Shown here: in pieces, positions 46,950-56,316 of the stretch
How positions within the stretch are numbered: the stretch's first letter is position 1
How the letters are laid out: every line of letters starts with the position of its first letter
Source of the DNA: an uncultured Verrucomicrobiota bacterium
GTDB lineage: Bacteria > Verrucomicrobiota > Verrucomicrobiia > Opitutales > Intestinicryptomonadaceae
Length of the DNA: 63,550 nt
Direction of reading: 5' to 3'
NCBI GenBank assembly: GCA_949283955.1
Contig: CASDUP010000035.1
Span: 1 to 63,550 of the forward strand
Made by a program: the position numbers and the translations under genes
Notes under the pieces: generated by a model
The model's input: only the letters and a program-made list of their open reading frames with translations
What the model was told of the DNA's origin: nothing
Database searches by the model: none

Positions 46950-48296
46950 TTAGAAGCCCTGCGCTATCATCGCGTCCGCAACCTTAGTGAATCCGGCAAT
47001 ATTTGCGCCGTTCATGTAGTTGCCGGGAGTTCCGTAGTCGTCCGCTGCCTCAGACGCAGCCTTGTGAATGGCGCGCATGATGTTGTGCAGCTTCTCGTCA
47101 ACCTCTTCGCGAGTCCAGCTCAAACGAATCGCGTTCTGGGACATCTCGAGACCCGACGTCGCAACTCCGCCCGCGTTCGAAGCCTTTCCGGGAGCGTAGA
47201 GGAATCCCTTCGTAGCCATGTAAACCTCTATTGCCTCCGGAGTGGAGGGCATGTTCGCACCTTCCGAAACGCACTTGCACCCGTTCTTTACCAAAGCCTT
47301 CGCGTCCTTGCCGTCCAGCTCGTTCTGGGTTGCCGAAGGCATCGCAACGTCGGCCTTCGTGGCTCCCCACGGCCTCTTGCCCTCAAGGTACTTCGCCTTG
47401 CGGAACTTCTTGGCGTACTCGGAAATCCTGCCCCTCTTCACGTTTTTGAGGTTCATCACCCAAGCCAACTTATCCTCGTCTATTCCGTCTTCGTCGATTA
47501 TGGTTCCGTTGGAGTCGGACATCGAAAGAACCTTCGCTCCAAGCTGGTTGAGCTTCTCCACCGTGTACTGCGCGACATTTCCAGATCCGGAAACAAGAAC
47601 CCTCTTGCCTTCGAAGCCCTCGCCCTTCGTAGCGAGCATCTCCTGCGCAAAATAAACGTTGCCGTATCCAGTGGCCTCCGGCCTTATAAGGCTTCCGCCC
47701 CACTCGAGACCCTTGCCTGTCAGAACGCTGTCGTACGAATTCCTAATCCTCTTGTACTGGCCGAAAAGATAGCCTATCTCCCTTCCGCCAACGCCTATGT
47801 CTCCAGCGGGAACGTCCGTGTTGGGACCTATGTGGCGATAGAGTTCGCGCATGAAACTATTGCAGAAATTGCGAACTTCATTGTCCGACTTGCCCTTCGG
47901 GTCGAAATCTGAACCGCCCTTGCCTCCTCCCATCGGGAGCGTGGTAAGCGAGTTCTTCAAAACCTGCTCAAAGCCCAAAAACTTCAATATGCCCAAGTTG
48001 ACCGAGGGATGGAAGCGAAGACCTCCCTTGTAGGGCCCTATGGCGCTGTTGAACTGGACTCTATATCCTTGGTTCACGTGGAGAACACCCTTGTCGTCCG
48101 CCCAGGGAACCTGAAAGAGTATCACCCTTTCCGGAACCACCATTCTCTCGAGTATTTTGTTCTTCTCGTACTGCGGGCAGCGGTCGAGAACCGCGCTCAA
48201 CGACGAAAACACTTCTCCCACCGCTTGGAGAAATTCCTTCTCCCAGGGCTGCTTCGCCGTAAGTTCATCGAGAACTCTGGATACATACTTGTTCAT
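46950..48296 (-). CDS. gdhA: NADP-specific glutamate dehydrogenase
   Basis: A 448-residue hexameric enzyme that makes glutamate from 2-oxoglutarate and ammonium. Motifs: LPMGGGKGGSDFDPKGKSD with the catalytic Lys, GPNTDVPAGDIGVGGREIG, and the Rossmann VSGSGNVAQYTVEKL. The length and the small-hexamer form fit the NADP type. The promoter region carries a striking inverted repeat (48440-48482). Confidence 0.96.
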   Translation of the reverse strand: MNKYVSRVLDELTAKQPWEKEFLQAVGEVFSSLSAVLDRCPQYEKNKILERMVVPERVILFQVPWADDKGVLHVNQGYRVQFNSAIGPYKGGLRFHPSVNLGILKFLGFEQVLKNSLTTLPMGGGKGGSDFDPKGKSDNEVRNFCNSFMRELYRHIGPNTDVPAGDIGVGGREIGYLFGQYKRIRNSYDSVLTGKGLEWGGSLIRPEATGYGNVYFAQEMLATKGEGFEGKRVLVSGSGNVAQYTVEKLNQLGAKVLSMSDSNGTIIDEDGIDEDKLAWVMNLKNVKRGRISEYAKKFRKAKYLEGKRPWGATKADVAMPSATQNELDGKDAKALVKNGCKCVSEGANMPSTPEAIEVYMATKGFLYAPGKASNAGGVATSGLEMSQNAIRLSWTREEVDEKLHNIMRAIHKAASEAADDYGTPGNYMNGANIAGFTKVADAMIAQGF

Positions 48297-48439
48297 ATTC
48301 GATATTCCTTTCGTTGTTTAAAAATCCGGCCTCTCTCAAAGCCGCGCCCCGAAGTCGCTAACCCCGGAATAAATGAAAGAGAATGCTTTTAGACACAGCC
48401 GAACTCGTCAAGCGTTCGGCAAAGAAACACCGCAATTTT

Positions 48440-48482
48440 ACATTTTTGTACAATATTTTTTTTGAATTTTGTACAAAAATGT
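48440..48482. promoter_or_regulatory. Two TTGTACAA palindromes in a 14-bp inverted repeat upstream of gdhA
   Basis: ACATTTTTGTACAA (48440-48453) is repeated as its exact reverse complement TTGTACAAAAATGT (48469-48482) with 15 AT-rich bases between. Each arm contains the palindrome TTGTACAA, and the centres are 23 bases (about two helical turns) apart. It lies 144 bases upstream of gdhA and 50 upstream of the end of the M3 peptidase gene, in a good place for a regulator dimer pair. A stem-loop in RNA is the alternative. Confidence 0.6.
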
Positions 48483-48531
48483 ATGTTTAAACTCAATAGA
48501 CTGATCTATAGCCGCATACGCGAACCAAATG

Positions 48532-50559
48532 CTATTCTTCAGAATCTCCGACAGTACTCTCTATGAGAGCCGAAGGGTCCGGATCGCGGCCCATAAAGTT
48601 GCGGAATGCCTCTTCGGGAGGAATTTCATTTCCCACCCTCAGTATTTTTTCGGCGAAATCCGAGCCGGTTTTCGGGTTCAATATTCCCTCGCGCCTAAAT
48701 CTGGTAAAGGCGTCGGCGCTCAACACCTCCGCCCATTTGTACGAATAGTATCCTGCCGCGTACCCCACGGGATCACCGAATATGTGCGTAAAGTGCGGAA
48801 GCGCTGTTTTTGCGGGCTTCGACAAAACCTGGCTGTACGGCTTAAGTTCGCAAAGGGCGTTCCCCTCCACGTCGCCCAAAAATTCCTTGGGCCTTATGTG
48901 GAGCGCCAAATCTATCTTCGCAAAGCCAAGCTGCCTCATGGCGAAATTTCCCGCCATAAATTTCCTCGACGCGTCGAACCGCTCAAAAAGCCCGTCCGGA
49001 ATAGCTTCGCCCGTCTTCCAGTGCCTCGCAAAAATGTCCAGGCATTTCCTGTCTTTGCACCAGTTCTCCATTATCTGCGAAGGAAGCTCCACGAAATCCC
49101 ACGCCACCTCCCTCAATCCCTTTTCAGGGGAATCCATCATGAAGAAATGCACCAAGTGGCCGAATTCGTGGAACAGTGTCTCAACGTCGTCAAACGAGAG
49201 AAGAGACGGTGACCCTTCGCTCAAATTACCCGCTATCACACCAACTTTTCCGCCGTCTCCATCGAACAGAAGATTCATCCATGCACCTGATCTCTTGCCC
49301 TTTCTCGGATGCAAATCCGCGTAGAAGGAACCCAAATGTTTTTCGCCGTCCATTCTGAACATGTCGAACATGTCGACATCCTCCGCCCAAGCGGAAAATG
49401 TTCCCCTCTCCCTGCGCTCTATTCTCAATCCGTACAAGACGGAGCAAATGTGGAAGAGCCCTTCCATCACCGACGAAGCCTCAAAGTAGGGGCGGAGATC
49501 CTCGGGATTAAAAGAGTATTTTTTCTCCCTCAACTTCTGCCTCAAAAACGCAACCGAATGAGGCTCTATCCTTCCGCCTTCAGACGAGTATCCGTTCTTT
49601 GCGGCAAAATCCTCCAACTCCCTCCACTCCGATTCGAACGCCGAAAGATACCGGGCCCTGAGATCCTCCACAAACGCCTCCGCCCTCTCACCGCTCCGCG
49701 CCATTCTGCGGCTCAACACGCAATCCGCAAAGTTGTCGAAGCCGAGAATTTTCGCGTACTCGTCCCTCAGCTCCAATATCTCAGAAATCAACCCCTCGTT
49801 GCTCCACGGAGCTTGCCTGCCGACTCCATCGAATGCCTCGTACACTCTCTTTCGGAGCTCATCGCGCTCGGAATACGTCATGAACGGAACCATGGAAGGC
49901 TGCTCTAAAGTTATCACATATTTCGGACGCTCTCCGGGATTGGCGGCGGCGTAATCTTCCGCCTTCTTTTCCGCCACCTTTCTGGCGTGCTCCGGAATTC
50001 CCTCCATGTCGGAATCTTCATACAGGGGCATTTTCCATGCCTCGGTAGCATCGAGGGCGTTCTCGGAAAACTTTTGAGTCTTTAGAGCAAGCAGCCTGTC
50101 TATCTCCCTGAGCCGCTCCTTCTTTTCGGGCGGAAGCCCCGCCCCGTTGCTTTTAAAATCTTTGAGCACCTCCTCTAGCAGCCTCTCCTTCGAACCGCGC
50201 AAAGACTTTCCCTCCTCCGAATTCGCAAACGAAGAAATTTTTTCAAACAGCACGCCGTCCAAATAAATCGAAGTTAAAAAACCGCTGACTTCCGGAATTG
50301 CCTCGTTTATCGCCGCCCTTAGAGCCGGCTCGTCCGCGACGCTTTCCAAATGGTTCGCCAAATTCCAAGCCGTATCCAGCTCGTCAGTGGCACTGTCGAA
50401 CGCCAACAGGCAGTTCTCGCACGTCGGATTTTCCTCCGCCTTTATCTTCTCAAGCCTACCCTTGGCTATATTTATCGCCTCACGAACGTCCGTTAGAACG
50501 CCCCCGGCATTCATAGACTTCCAGTCTATGTTCGAATTCTTCGGAATAAACGCTCCCAT
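48532..50559 (-). CDS. prlC: M3 family oligopeptidase
   Basis: A 675-residue cytosolic zinc peptidase that breaks down oligopeptides and cleaved signal peptides. The zinc site HEFGH with the downstream Glu in WDFVELPSQIMENW is intact. The helical lid part (MPLYEDSDMEGIPEHARK; YVITLEQPSMVPFMTYS) is typical of oligopeptidase A/PrlC. The symbol is by family; related Dcp enzymes have the same layout. Confidence 0.88.
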   Translation of the reverse strand: MGAFIPKNSNIDWKSMNAGGVLTDVREAINIAKGRLEKIKAEENPTCENCLLAFDSATDELDTAWNLANHLESVADEPALRAAINEAIPEVSGFLTSIYLDGVLFEKISSFANSEEGKSLRGSKERLLEEVLKDFKSNGAGLPPEKKERLREIDRLLALKTQKFSENALDATEAWKMPLYEDSDMEGIPEHARKVAEKKAEDYAAANPGERPKYVITLEQPSMVPFMTYSERDELRKRVYEAFDGVGRQAPWSNEGLISEILELRDEYAKILGFDNFADCVLSRRMARSGERAEAFVEDLRARYLSAFESEWRELEDFAAKNGYSSEGGRIEPHSVAFLRQKLREKKYSFNPEDLRPYFEASSVMEGLFHICSVLYGLRIERRERGTFSAWAEDVDMFDMFRMDGEKHLGSFYADLHPRKGKRSGAWMNLLFDGDGGKVGVIAGNLSEGSPSLLSFDDVETLFHEFGHLVHFFMMDSPEKGLREVAWDFVELPSQIMENWCKDRKCLDIFARHWKTGEAIPDGLFERFDASRKFMAGNFAMRQLGFAKIDLALHIRPKEFLGDVEGNALCELKPYSQVLSKPAKTALPHFTHIFGDPVGYAAGYYSYKWAEVLSADAFTRFRREGILNPKTGSDFAEKILRVGNEIPPEEAFRNFMGRDPDPSALIESTVGDSEE

Positions 50560-50597
50560 GTAGCAAACCTCTTCAACGTTTATATTTGATTTTATAT

Positions 50598-50613
50598 TCG
50601 AAATATCGAAATA
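50598..50613. promoter_or_regulatory. Tandem repeat in a divergent promoter region
   Basis: TCGAAATA occurs twice in direct succession (50598-50613), in the 88 bases between the divergent M3 peptidase and the MDR gene. The area is AT-rich. A short operator or chance repeat. Confidence 0.25.
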
Positions 50614-50647
50614 TACTTCAAGCGTTTTCGGAAATTGAAACTCATTT

Positions 50648-51631
50648 ATGAAATCTATAGCGGCAGTATATAGCGAATACGGAACGCCCTCAGAAGTCTT
50701 GAGGGCCGAAACTATCGACGTCCCGGCCCCAAAGAGAGGCCAGGCGCTGGTAAGGCTTCTTAGAGCCGTTATAAACCCCTCGGATTTGGGAATGATAGCG
50801 GGATCTTACGGGCGCTTGAAAAACCTCCCCGCAGTGGGCGGAAGAGAGGGAATAGGAGTGGTGGAGGAACTCGGGGAGGGGACCACTTTTCCTCCCGTCG
50901 GCTCCAAAGTGAAGATTCCAGAGGACGCAGGTGTATGGTCTCAATACTCAGTCTGCGAAGCAAACGACCTCTTCGCAATACCGAGCGACCTTCCGGACGA
51001 CATCTGCTCTATGGCCTTTATAAACCCTCCGACAGCCCTGTGCATATTGGACAATTTCGCCGAGCTTAAACCCGGAGACTGGTTTATCCAGAACGGAGCC
51101 GGAAGCGCCGTGGGCTATTTCGCCATTCAAATATGCGCCTCGCGCGGAATAAAAACCGCCAACATTTTAAGAAACTCCCAAAGCAAGCGCGAATCCCTCG
51201 AGAAAATCGGCGCCACACTCGTAATAGACGAAAGCGATTTCGACTATAAAGCCGTCAAAGAGCTGTGCGGCGGAGGGGCAAAACTCGGGCTCAACCAGAT
51301 AGGCGGAACGAGCGTGTCGAACATGATAAAGGCGGTTGGAAACTCCGCCACGATAGTGACAATAGGAGGAATGACGGGCGAGCCAATACGTTTCCCCACG
51401 AGATTTCTAATATTCAACGACCTTCGCCTGCGGGGATTTTGGTGGGACAAATGGAAGAGAACCCACTCGAGAGAGGATACGGAAAAAATCTATTCCAAGG
51501 TGTTCGATTTAATCCGGAACGGAACGCTCAGCGCGCCGGTAGATTCAGTGTTCGAAATGCAAAACGTCAGGGAAGCCGTCGCGAGAGCTTCGGAAAACTC
51601 CAGAAACGGAAAAGTTCTTTTGAAATTTTAA
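50648..51631 (+). CDS. MDR-family enoyl reductase-like protein (ETR1-like)
   Basis: A 327-residue medium-chain dehydrogenase with a GroES-like N-terminal domain (NPSDLGMIAGSYG; GREGIGVVEELGEG) and a Rossmann domain (GDWFIQNGAGSAVGYFAIQICASRG). Catalytic zinc ligands are absent, as in NADPH-dependent 2-enoyl thioester reductases of the mitochondrial Etr1 type. It would reduce enoyl-CoA/ACP or quinone-like substrates. The next gene, queF, starts 13 bases later. Confidence 0.8.
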   Translation: MKSIAAVYSEYGTPSEVLRAETIDVPAPKRGQALVRLLRAVINPSDLGMIAGSYGRLKNLPAVGGREGIGVVEELGEGTTFPPVGSKVKIPEDAGVWSQYSVCEANDLFAIPSDLPDDICSMAFINPPTALCILDNFAELKPGDWFIQNGAGSAVGYFAIQICASRGIKTANILRNSQSKRESLEKIGATLVIDESDFDYKAVKELCGGGAKLGLNQIGGTSVSNMIKAVGNSATIVTIGGMTGEPIRFPTRFLIFNDLRLRGFWWDKWKRTHSREDTEKIYSKVFDLIRNGTLSAPVDSVFEMQNVREAVARASENSRNGKVLLKF

Positions 51632-51644
51632 ACGGAAAATTCCA

Positions 51645-52076
51645 ATGCCTAAAACGTCGAAAAAAGATTTGAAAGATTTGACCCTGCTCGGAAATTCGAG
51701 GAAAGGAAAAAAAGCAAAGCCTTCGAAAAAACTCGAGTCGTTCCCAAACAAAAATGAGGGCCGCGAATTTGTGGTCGACCTCCATACCGACGAGTTTACA
51801 TGCCTGTGCCCAGCCACGGGACAGCCCGATTTCGCCAAAATAAGAATAAGGTACGTTCCCGGAAAAAAAATAGTGGAAAGCAAGTCGCTGAAACTGTACC
51901 TGTGGTCATACAGAAACGAAGGCTGCTTCCACGAGCATCTGACAAACAAAATTTTGGACGACCTCTGCGAAGCACTCGACCCGGTCTGGTGCAGAGTCGA
52001 CGGCGATTTCAACGTGAGAGGGGGAATAGGCATATCGGTCTCGTGCCAAAAGGGAATCCCACCGAAAAATTTTTGA
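51645..52076 (+). CDS. queF: NADPH-dependent 7-cyano-7-deazaguanine reductase
   Basis: A 143-residue tunnelling-fold enzyme that reduces preQ0 to preQ1 in queuosine synthesis. The catalytic Cys55 lies in FTCLCPATGQPDF, with Asp62 beside it, and the QueF motif ESKSLKLYLWSYRNEG follows, then CFHEH. The first 40 residues are Lys-rich and not conserved. No other queuosine genes are near. Confidence 0.95.
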   Translation: MPKTSKKDLKDLTLLGNSRKGKKAKPSKKLESFPNKNEGREFVVDLHTDEFTCLCPATGQPDFAKIRIRYVPGKKIVESKSLKLYLWSYRNEGCFHEHLTNKILDDLCEALDPVWCRVDGDFNVRGGIGISVSCQKGIPPKNF

Positions 52077-52089
52077 AATTTCGACAGGC

Positions 52090-53445
52090 ATGAAAAAATC
52101 TATCCGGATTTTCACTGCGGCTATCTCGCTCTTGGCTCTTGCTTCGTGCTCAAGCGCGGATTCCCTCTCGGACGAGGCAGAATTCGAAAACATGCTCAAC
52201 AGCGTCGTAAAAATCGACGTCTGGGAAACCGTGCAGGAAGACGGTGGCAACAACATCTCAAGGGCAATTGGCTCCGGAGTCATAATGGATTCGGACGGAA
52301 CCATCCTCACAAACGCACACGTTGCCAACATGTACACCACGAAAATTGTCATCACCCTCACAAACCTAGAAAAGGTCGGGGCGAAATTCGTGGGATGGGA
52401 CCACTGGACCGATCTTGCCGTAATAAGAATGGATACGGAGGATCTCAAAAAAAGAGGTATAAAATTTTCCCACGCAAAGTTCGGAGATTCCAACAAGCTG
52501 AAACTCGGAGAAACAGTCTACGCCGCCGGAACTCCACACGGATTCGCTCGCACCCTCACCCACGGAATCGTCTCGAATACTAAAAGATTTTTCGAGGGAA
52601 CCCTGCTCGGAGAAAGAGGTTACGAAACGGGAAACTTCAACACCTGGATACAGACAGACGCCGCTATAAATCCCGGAAACAGCGGAGGGCCACTCGCACT
52701 CAAAAACGGAGACGTAGTCGGCATAAACACCCGCTCGTACATCGCCTCCAACAACCTCGGCTTTTCCGTTCCGAGCTCGGTAGCTAAAACCGTGATGGAA
52801 AAAATCGTCAAGCACGGAAAGGTCGACAGAAGCTACATCGGTATATCACCCGCTCCACTTCAGGACATGGAAAAGTTTTTCGAAATAGACGCCAATACCG
52901 GAATGCTGGTCAAAAATGTCGACGCCGGCTCGCCCGTCGCCACCGCCGGAATTCTCCCAGGCGACATAATCCTAAAAATAAACGGCAAAGATATAGACGG
53001 AAGATTCCCAGAGCAAATCCCCGATATAATGAACTCCATCGCACTGCTGCCAATCGGAAGCAACGTGGACCTGGAATGCGTCAGAAACGGAAAAATTTTT
53101 AAAAAAACCGTCAAAACCGAACTGCTCGAAAGCAGAATTGGCAGGGAATTTCTATTCGAAAAATGGGGAGTCGGCGTCAGGGAAATCACAAAACCCTTCG
53201 CCAGAGAGGAAAAAATTCCGACCGATCTAAAACTTATCGTGATAGGGGTTAAATACAACTTCCCGTTTAATCTCGCCAATATCGAAAAAGGCGACGTGAT
53301 TGTCTCCGTAAACAGACAAAAAATCTCCAGCATCGAAGACCTGGAAAAAATCTACGAAAAATACTCCGACGAAAAAATACTCCTGGAAATCTTCAGAAGC
53401 GGAGACATATCCTTCCACGTCGTTTATCCCTCAAAAGAAAAGTAG
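52090..53445 (+). CDS. HtrA-like trypsin-fold serine protease lipoprotein with two PDZ-like domains
   Basis: A 451-residue lipoprotein (lipobox LASC, Cys20). The S1C triad is His77 in TNAHVA, Asp108 in HWTDLAV and Ser198 in GNSGGPL. The first PDZ is recognised from SYIGISPAPL, GMLVKNVDAGSPVATAGILPGDIILKING; a second, more degenerate one runs from about residue 370 (GVKYNFPFNLANIEKGDVIVSVNRQKI). It is probably an outer-membrane-tethered quality-control protease. It lies 13 bases after queF and one base before the frame of the next gene. Confidence 0.88.
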   Translation: MKKSIRIFTAAISLLALASCSSADSLSDEAEFENMLNSVVKIDVWETVQEDGGNNISRAIGSGVIMDSDGTILTNAHVANMYTTKIVITLTNLEKVGAKFVGWDHWTDLAVIRMDTEDLKKRGIKFSHAKFGDSNKLKLGETVYAAGTPHGFARTLTHGIVSNTKRFFEGTLLGERGYETGNFNTWIQTDAAINPGNSGGPLALKNGDVVGINTRSYIASNNLGFSVPSSVAKTVMEKIVKHGKVDRSYIGISPAPLQDMEKFFEIDANTGMLVKNVDAGSPVATAGILPGDIILKINGKDIDGRFPEQIPDIMNSIALLPIGSNVDLECVRNGKIFKKTVKTELLESRIGREFLFEKWGVGVREITKPFAREEKIPTDLKLIVIGVKYNFPFNLANIEKGDVIVSVNRQKISSIEDLEKIYEKYSDEKILLEIFRSGDISFHVVYPSKEK

Positions 53446-53481
53446 TTGCAAACACCGGATTCAAACAGCATAATCCGCACC

Positions 53482-54606
53482 ATGAAAAGGTTCCTCTACC
53501 TCCTTGCCGCGTCGATTGTAGCGGCCAGTTCGCTCGAAGCAAGAATCGGCGAGCCCCGCACCTCTATCGAAAACAGATTCCAGTCCAAATTAAACGGAGC
53601 GTATTTCTATTCCTCGGCGGAGGAAAAATTCCGCGAAGCAATGGAGCTTCCCTATAAGTACTTGATCCTGCTCATGCCAAAAGACGCCCAAAACTGCTTC
53701 TACTTCAAAAGATTCGACAGGGTCACCGCCACAAACAGCGACGTCATACAACAGCACGACCTCGTCGGCTGGGAGTTGCACATAGTGTTCCAAGGAGGAT
53801 CTTCAGTGTTGGAATTTTACACCCACCACGGAAATCCCATGACGATAGAAGAGCTCGAGGGATTGATGGAAGCAGTCGCCAAATCCCGGGGTGACGCGCA
53901 CTGGGAAAAGTCGGACTTCATAAAAGTCCACAACCAAATAGACATGTCCTTCGACGGAAAAAATCTTTCGGAAAAGAAAAAATCCTCGGAAAAGAATCTC
54001 CGCGACATACTCCCAGAAAATAAAAACAGATTCATTTACGTCGAAGTTCTTCCAGACTTTAAAAACTCGAGCGCATACTCCGGAAGCCTGCAGGCGAAAA
54101 TAATGGAGGACGAACAGCAGCGAGCCCACGACGCGTACAACAAGAGAATAAGCGACCAGGCCGAATACCGCGCCTTAAAAACCCAAAGAAACGACAAAAA
54201 ATCTAAAAAGAAAACCCAGCCCTCCAGCACTGAAAAAATCAACAAGTTCGACGGAAATCCGTTCAGGGTTTTGGAAACGCCGATTTTCCTTCCCAACGAA
54301 AACGGAAGCGGAGTTTTGTCCTTGGTAAAATACAATTCCTTCAACTATCTTTTTGGAGGCAGGCCAAAGGTAAATAGAGATAGAATTATACAAATCCCAA
54401 TGAACATACCCTTCCAAGATGACACGTGCATCGGATACGACTACGTACTCTCCGACGGAAGCGTCAGGGCAAAACTCTTTAAGGAGGGGATTTTGTTCAT
54501 ATCGTCCAAGTTCGACAAATTTATGAGGGAGAGAATGGAAAAACTCTACTCCGACCAAAACAAAGTAAGAAAGGCCGAGGCAGAAGACAGCATTTCCAAG
54601 TTCTAA
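53482..54606 (+). CDS. Exported protein of unknown function
   Basis: A 374-residue protein with a signal peptide (residues 1-20, ending SSLEA). The N-terminal third is compact (FYSSAEEKFREAMELPYKYLI; GWELHIVFQGGSSVLEFYTHHG); residues 195-250 are a Lys-rich linker (KSKKKTQPSSTEK); the C-terminal third is again folded. No family recognised. The ATG at 53482 follows the protease stop by 36 bases, and the two are probably one unit, which suggests a substrate or partner. Confidence 0.6.
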   Translation: MKRFLYLLAASIVAASSLEARIGEPRTSIENRFQSKLNGAYFYSSAEEKFREAMELPYKYLILLMPKDAQNCFYFKRFDRVTATNSDVIQQHDLVGWELHIVFQGGSSVLEFYTHHGNPMTIEELEGLMEAVAKSRGDAHWEKSDFIKVHNQIDMSFDGKNLSEKKKSSEKNLRDILPENKNRFIYVEVLPDFKNSSAYSGSLQAKIMEDEQQRAHDAYNKRISDQAEYRALKTQRNDKKSKKKTQPSSTEKINKFDGNPFRVLETPIFLPNENGSGVLSLVKYNSFNYLFGGRPKVNRDRIIQIPMNIPFQDDTCIGYDYVLSDGSVRAKLFKEGILFISSKFDKFMRERMEKLYSDQNKVRKAEAEDSISKF

Positions 54607-54619
54607 CCGATATTTACAT

Positions 54620-55549
54620 CTAAGAAAACCTTCCGGAATACTTGCGGGCAAGAGCCAATGCCGAAATAAAACTGTCGGGTTTTGCTATGCCCTTTCCTGC
54701 TATCGAAAATCCCGTCCCGTGGTCGGGACTGACCCTCAGGTAAGGAAGATTCATCGACACATTTACCGCGCTGTCGAATTCCACCGCCTTCAAGGGCCCG
54801 AGGCCCTGGTCGTGGTACATCGCCACAACGCAGTCGAACTCTCCCCTCAGAGCCCTCATAAATACAGTGTCCGGAGGAAGCGCAACGCTCAAACCGGGAA
54901 ATTCCTTTCGAAGATCCTCAAGGGCGGGATTTATTATCTCTTCCTCCTCCGCGCCCATAAGACCTCCCTCGCCCGCGTGCGGATTCAAGCCGCATACCGC
55001 TATCCGAGGTTCCTCCACACCGCGGGAAAATCGAACGAGGCTATCCGCCGCGCGCACCGCATTCCCTATCTTTTCTGGAGTCAAAAGGGACGAAACTTTC
55101 GAGAGAGGATCGTGCCATGTCGCAAGCGATACCGTAAGCCTCTCTCCGGCAAACGCCATTACCGGAGTGCCTCCCCATCTGGCAGCAAAAAACTCCGTCT
55201 GACCGGCAAACTCGAAACCGACCTTCCTCATTTGAATCTTGCTTATCGGAGAAGTCAAAACGGCAGAATATCTGCCCTCCGCACAACCCTCCGCCGCAAG
55301 CTCGAGCGACTCAAACGCTATGCGGGCGCCCTCCAAACACGGAACACCTTTCTCCGCCCGGAAATCCGAATCGCCAACCCGGCGCTTCGAAACCCCATCG
55401 GGAAGCTTCGACAAGAGCTCCCTGTGCGCTATCACTTCGACGTCCCCACAGCAATCGGACGCTGCCCAAGCCTCTATTATCTCAGGCCCGACTCCCGAAG
55501 GATCCCCCACTGTCACGGCTATCTTTTTGCCTTTAAACATTCCCATCAT
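54620..55549 (-). CDS. pdxA: 4-hydroxythreonine-4-phosphate dehydrogenase
   Basis: A 309-residue NAD-dependent enzyme of pyridoxal phosphate synthesis. Motifs: VTVGDPSGVGPEII near the N-terminus, GLNPHAGEGGLMG near 201, YHDQGLGPLK near 256 and SPDHGTGFSIAGKG near 284. These carry the metal-binding His residues. It begins in an ATGATG stretch that overlaps the lpxA stop; the ATG at 55540 (MFKGKK) is equally plausible. Confidence 0.93.
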   Translation of the reverse strand: MMGMFKGKKIAVTVGDPSGVGPEIIEAWAASDCCGDVEVIAHRELLSKLPDGVSKRRVGDSDFRAEKGVPCLEGARIAFESLELAAEGCAEGRYSAVLTSPISKIQMRKVGFEFAGQTEFFAARWGGTPVMAFAGERLTVSLATWHDPLSKVSSLLTPEKIGNAVRAADSLVRFSRGVEEPRIAVCGLNPHAGEGGLMGAEEEEIINPALEDLRKEFPGLSVALPPDTVFMRALRGEFDCVVAMYHDQGLGPLKAVEFDSAVNVSMNLPYLRVSPDHGTGFSIAGKGIAKPDSFISALALARKYSGRFS

Positions 55550-56316
55550 CTCGGAGTAAGATAGTGCCTCTCCGGCTCGAAAAATTCCAAAAACATCTTT
55601 CCCTCCGGAGTTTTCGCCGCGCTCTCTTTCAGCGCCTCAAGCGCCCTCTTGCGGGGCGAACCGCCCGCGTAAACCCTCATGTAAAGACTCTTCACCTCCG
55701 CTATCGATTCGCGCGAAGTTCCTCTCCGGTTGAGCCCTATCAAATTTAATCCCCCAAGATTATTCCTGCCATAAACGTTCGTATAAGGCGGTATGTCCTT
55801 GCTCGAAGCCGAATTCCCGCTGACTATCACGCCGTCTCCCACTCGGACAAATTGGTGTATCATCACACCGCCGCTTATAAATATGTTGTCGCCAGCGTGC
55901 ACAAACCCCGCAAAAGCTGAGAAACATCCCATTATCAAATTGTTCCCCACTACGCAGTCGTGCCCTATGTGGGAGGAAGCCATCAGAAGACAATTCTCTC
56001 CCACCACTGTAAAACCTCCCTCCGCCGTGGAACGATGCACGGTGGCGCTCTCCCTGATCTCCGTCCCGTCTCCTATCTTGACTCCGGAAACCACGCTCCT
56101 GTCGAAATGCAAGTCCTGCGGATCACCAGAAATCAAACTAAACGAACCTATCCTGCACCCTTTGCCTATCCTCGCACCCGAACAAATCCTCGCATGCGGA
56201 GCCACAACGCAACCGTCTCCTATCTCGGCGTCCCCTTCCACCAGCGCGTACGCGCCGATTTCCACTCCGCTTCCTATCTTCGCCGCTTCGGAAACAATAG
56301 CTGTCTCGTGTATCAT
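55546..56316 (-). CDS. lpxA: UDP-N-acetylglucosamine acyltransferase
   Basis: A 256-residue left-handed beta-helix enzyme that adds the 3-hydroxyacyl chain to UDP-GlcNAc, the first step of lipid A. The hexapeptide repeats are regular. The catalytic His of HIAHDC in E. coli is present (HIGHDC), but the LAGHV His is Phe (FAGFV); MIHQF is conserved. It proves lipid A synthesis and hence an outer membrane. The start overlaps the preceding stop (ATGA). Confidence 0.93.
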   Translation of the reverse strand: MIHETAIVSEAAKIGSGVEIGAYALVEGDAEIGDGCVVAPHARICSGARIGKGCRIGSFSLISGDPQDLHFDRSVVSGVKIGDGTEIRESATVHRSTAEGGFTVVGENCLLMASSHIGHDCVVGNNLIMGCFSAFAGFVHAGDNIFISGGVMIHQFVRVGDGVIVSGNSASSKDIPPYTNVYGRNNLGGLNLIGLNRRGTSRESIAEVKSLYMRVYAGGSPRKRALEALKESAAKTPEGKMFLEFFEPERHYLTPR

